Origin: Leptolyngbya sp. FACHB-60 | GTDB lineage: Bacteria > Cyanobacteriota > Cyanobacteriia > Phormidesmidales > Phormidesmidaceae | Length of the DNA: 64,000 bases | NCBI RefSeq assembly: GCF_014695775.1 | Contig: NZ_JACJOX010000045.1 | Location: 1 to 64,000 of the forward strand | Reading direction: 5' to 3' | Shown: positions 63,606 through 64,000 of the stretch, piece by piece | Layout: each line of letters starts with the position of its first letter | Position numbering within the stretch: the stretch's first letter is position 1 | Notes under the pieces: model-generated | Told to the model about the DNA's origin: nothing | The model's input: only the letters and a program-made list of their open reading frames with translations | Database searches by the model: none | Program-made: the position numbers and the translations under genes

Positions 63606-64000
63606 CTATCGCAGCGAAAACTTGCGAACTGCCAGCAAGCTGCCCATTAACCCCACTAGAGTACCTAGCCCCAGCAGGGACGCAGGCAGCAAGATGAGCT
63701 GCTGGGGCGTTAGCCTCAGTCCCTGCACCACAAATTGAATAAAATCGGCCTGCTGAGTAGCCAGCTCGGTCAAGAAGCGCTGAATGGCAAACAACAATCC
63801 CCAGGCTACGGTGGCCCCGGCCAGACCAAAAGTGGCCCCCTGCAGAATGAAGGGCAGGTAGATCCAAATGCGGGTGGCCCCCACTAGCTGCATGACCTCG
63901 ATCTCGCGCTTACGGGCCAGCACAATCAGGCGGATGGTGGTGGTGATGACGGCGGTGGCGGTGAGGGTGAGAATGGTGATCACAAATAGGCTGGTCCACT
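63606..64000 (-). CDS. ftsX: FtsX-type permease, C-terminal part (runs off window)
   Basis: The frame is open to the right edge, so the gene starts outside the window. The visible part has membrane helices (ILTLTATAVITTTIRLIVLA; ATFGLAGATVAWGLLFAI; LILLPASLLGLGTLVGLM) and the FtsX signature ARKREIEVMQLVGATRIWI. FtsX with FtsE forms an ABC-like complex linking cell division to peptidoglycan hydrolases. Only the C-terminal 130 residues are in view. Confidence 0.9.
   Translation of the reverse strand, partial: WTSLFVITILTLTATAVITTTIRLIVLARKREIEVMQLVGATRIWIYLPFILQGATFGLAGATVAWGLLFAIQRFLTELATQQADFIQFVVQGLRLTPQQLILLPASLLGLGTLVGLMGSLLAVRKFSLR

Noticed and set aside
1..64000. tRNA, rRNA genes and CRISPR arrays
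   Set aside because: Scanning for TpsiC-arm-like GGTTCGA patterns, rRNA-type blocks and regularly spaced 25-40 bp repeats with unique spacers gave nothing convincing.
1..64000. HIP1 octamers (GCGATCGC) as a special repeat system
   Set aside because: They are abundant across the whole window, inside and outside genes, as is normal for cyanobacteria, so they are used only as a taxonomic hint.

Overview
The window is chromosomal DNA from a cyanobacterium, most likely a filamentous Leptolyngbya/Nodosilinea/Phormidium-type lineage; the lineage is inferred from general character only. The cyanobacterial assignment rests on petN (cytochrome b6f subunit), a Tab2/Atab2-type photosystem translation factor, a DUF2811 protein, very large multi-sensor kinases, and frequent HIP1 octamers (GCGATCGC). 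There are no rRNA or tRNA genes that I can see.

Layout. 0-1.1 kb is a damaged accessory edge: the start of an IS1-like transposase, a C-terminal NACHT-type fragment, and a Uma2 nuclease relic with an in-frame stop. 1.2-3.3 kb has a YihY membrane protein and cysC. 3.5-7.5 kb is a translationally coupled pair of a P-loop ATPase and a TPR/nSTAND NTPase, the best candidate for an uncharacterised NTPase switch. 7.6-18 kb has a lipoprotein, a 1337-residue hybrid kinase, an NhaC antiporter and a 1190-residue DUF4347 repeat protein. 18.0-19.0 kb holds gene relics. 19-30 kb holds enzymes (GNATs, methyltransferase, dynamin/Era-like GTPase, FMN reductase, Lhr-type helicase, mtnP, tab2, M15 peptidase). 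30.5-37 kb has rsmB, petN, then a polyamine locus (ureohydrolase plus a SpeD-SpeE fusion) with a HEPN/MNT pair lodged between, and a secreted PrxQ-like peroxiredoxin.

37-43.5 kb is the most coherent regulatory unit: two ydaO-type (c-di-AMP) riboswitches lie in front of universal stress proteins, the second also in front of a CPA2 antiporter fused to Usp and PTS-EIIA domains. This looks like a c-di-AMP-controlled cation/osmotic module.

43.6-47.6 kb has a lipoprotein and pyrB whose divergent start codons share one CCATGG, then ydcF, moaE and a UPF0175/DUF3368 toxin-antitoxin pair. 47.9-58.1 kb is a tightly packed four-gene phosphorelay operon (Ser/Thr-His multi-kinase, REC-GAF-kinase, Rcp1-like regulator, hybrid kinase). 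58-64 kb has an SDR, a membrane protein, an unexplained TTTTCCCCAGG repeat array, DUF2811, a small ORF-parA-coiled-coil operon resembling cargo-positioning systems, DUF1003, a CheY-like regulator and the 3' part of ftsX.
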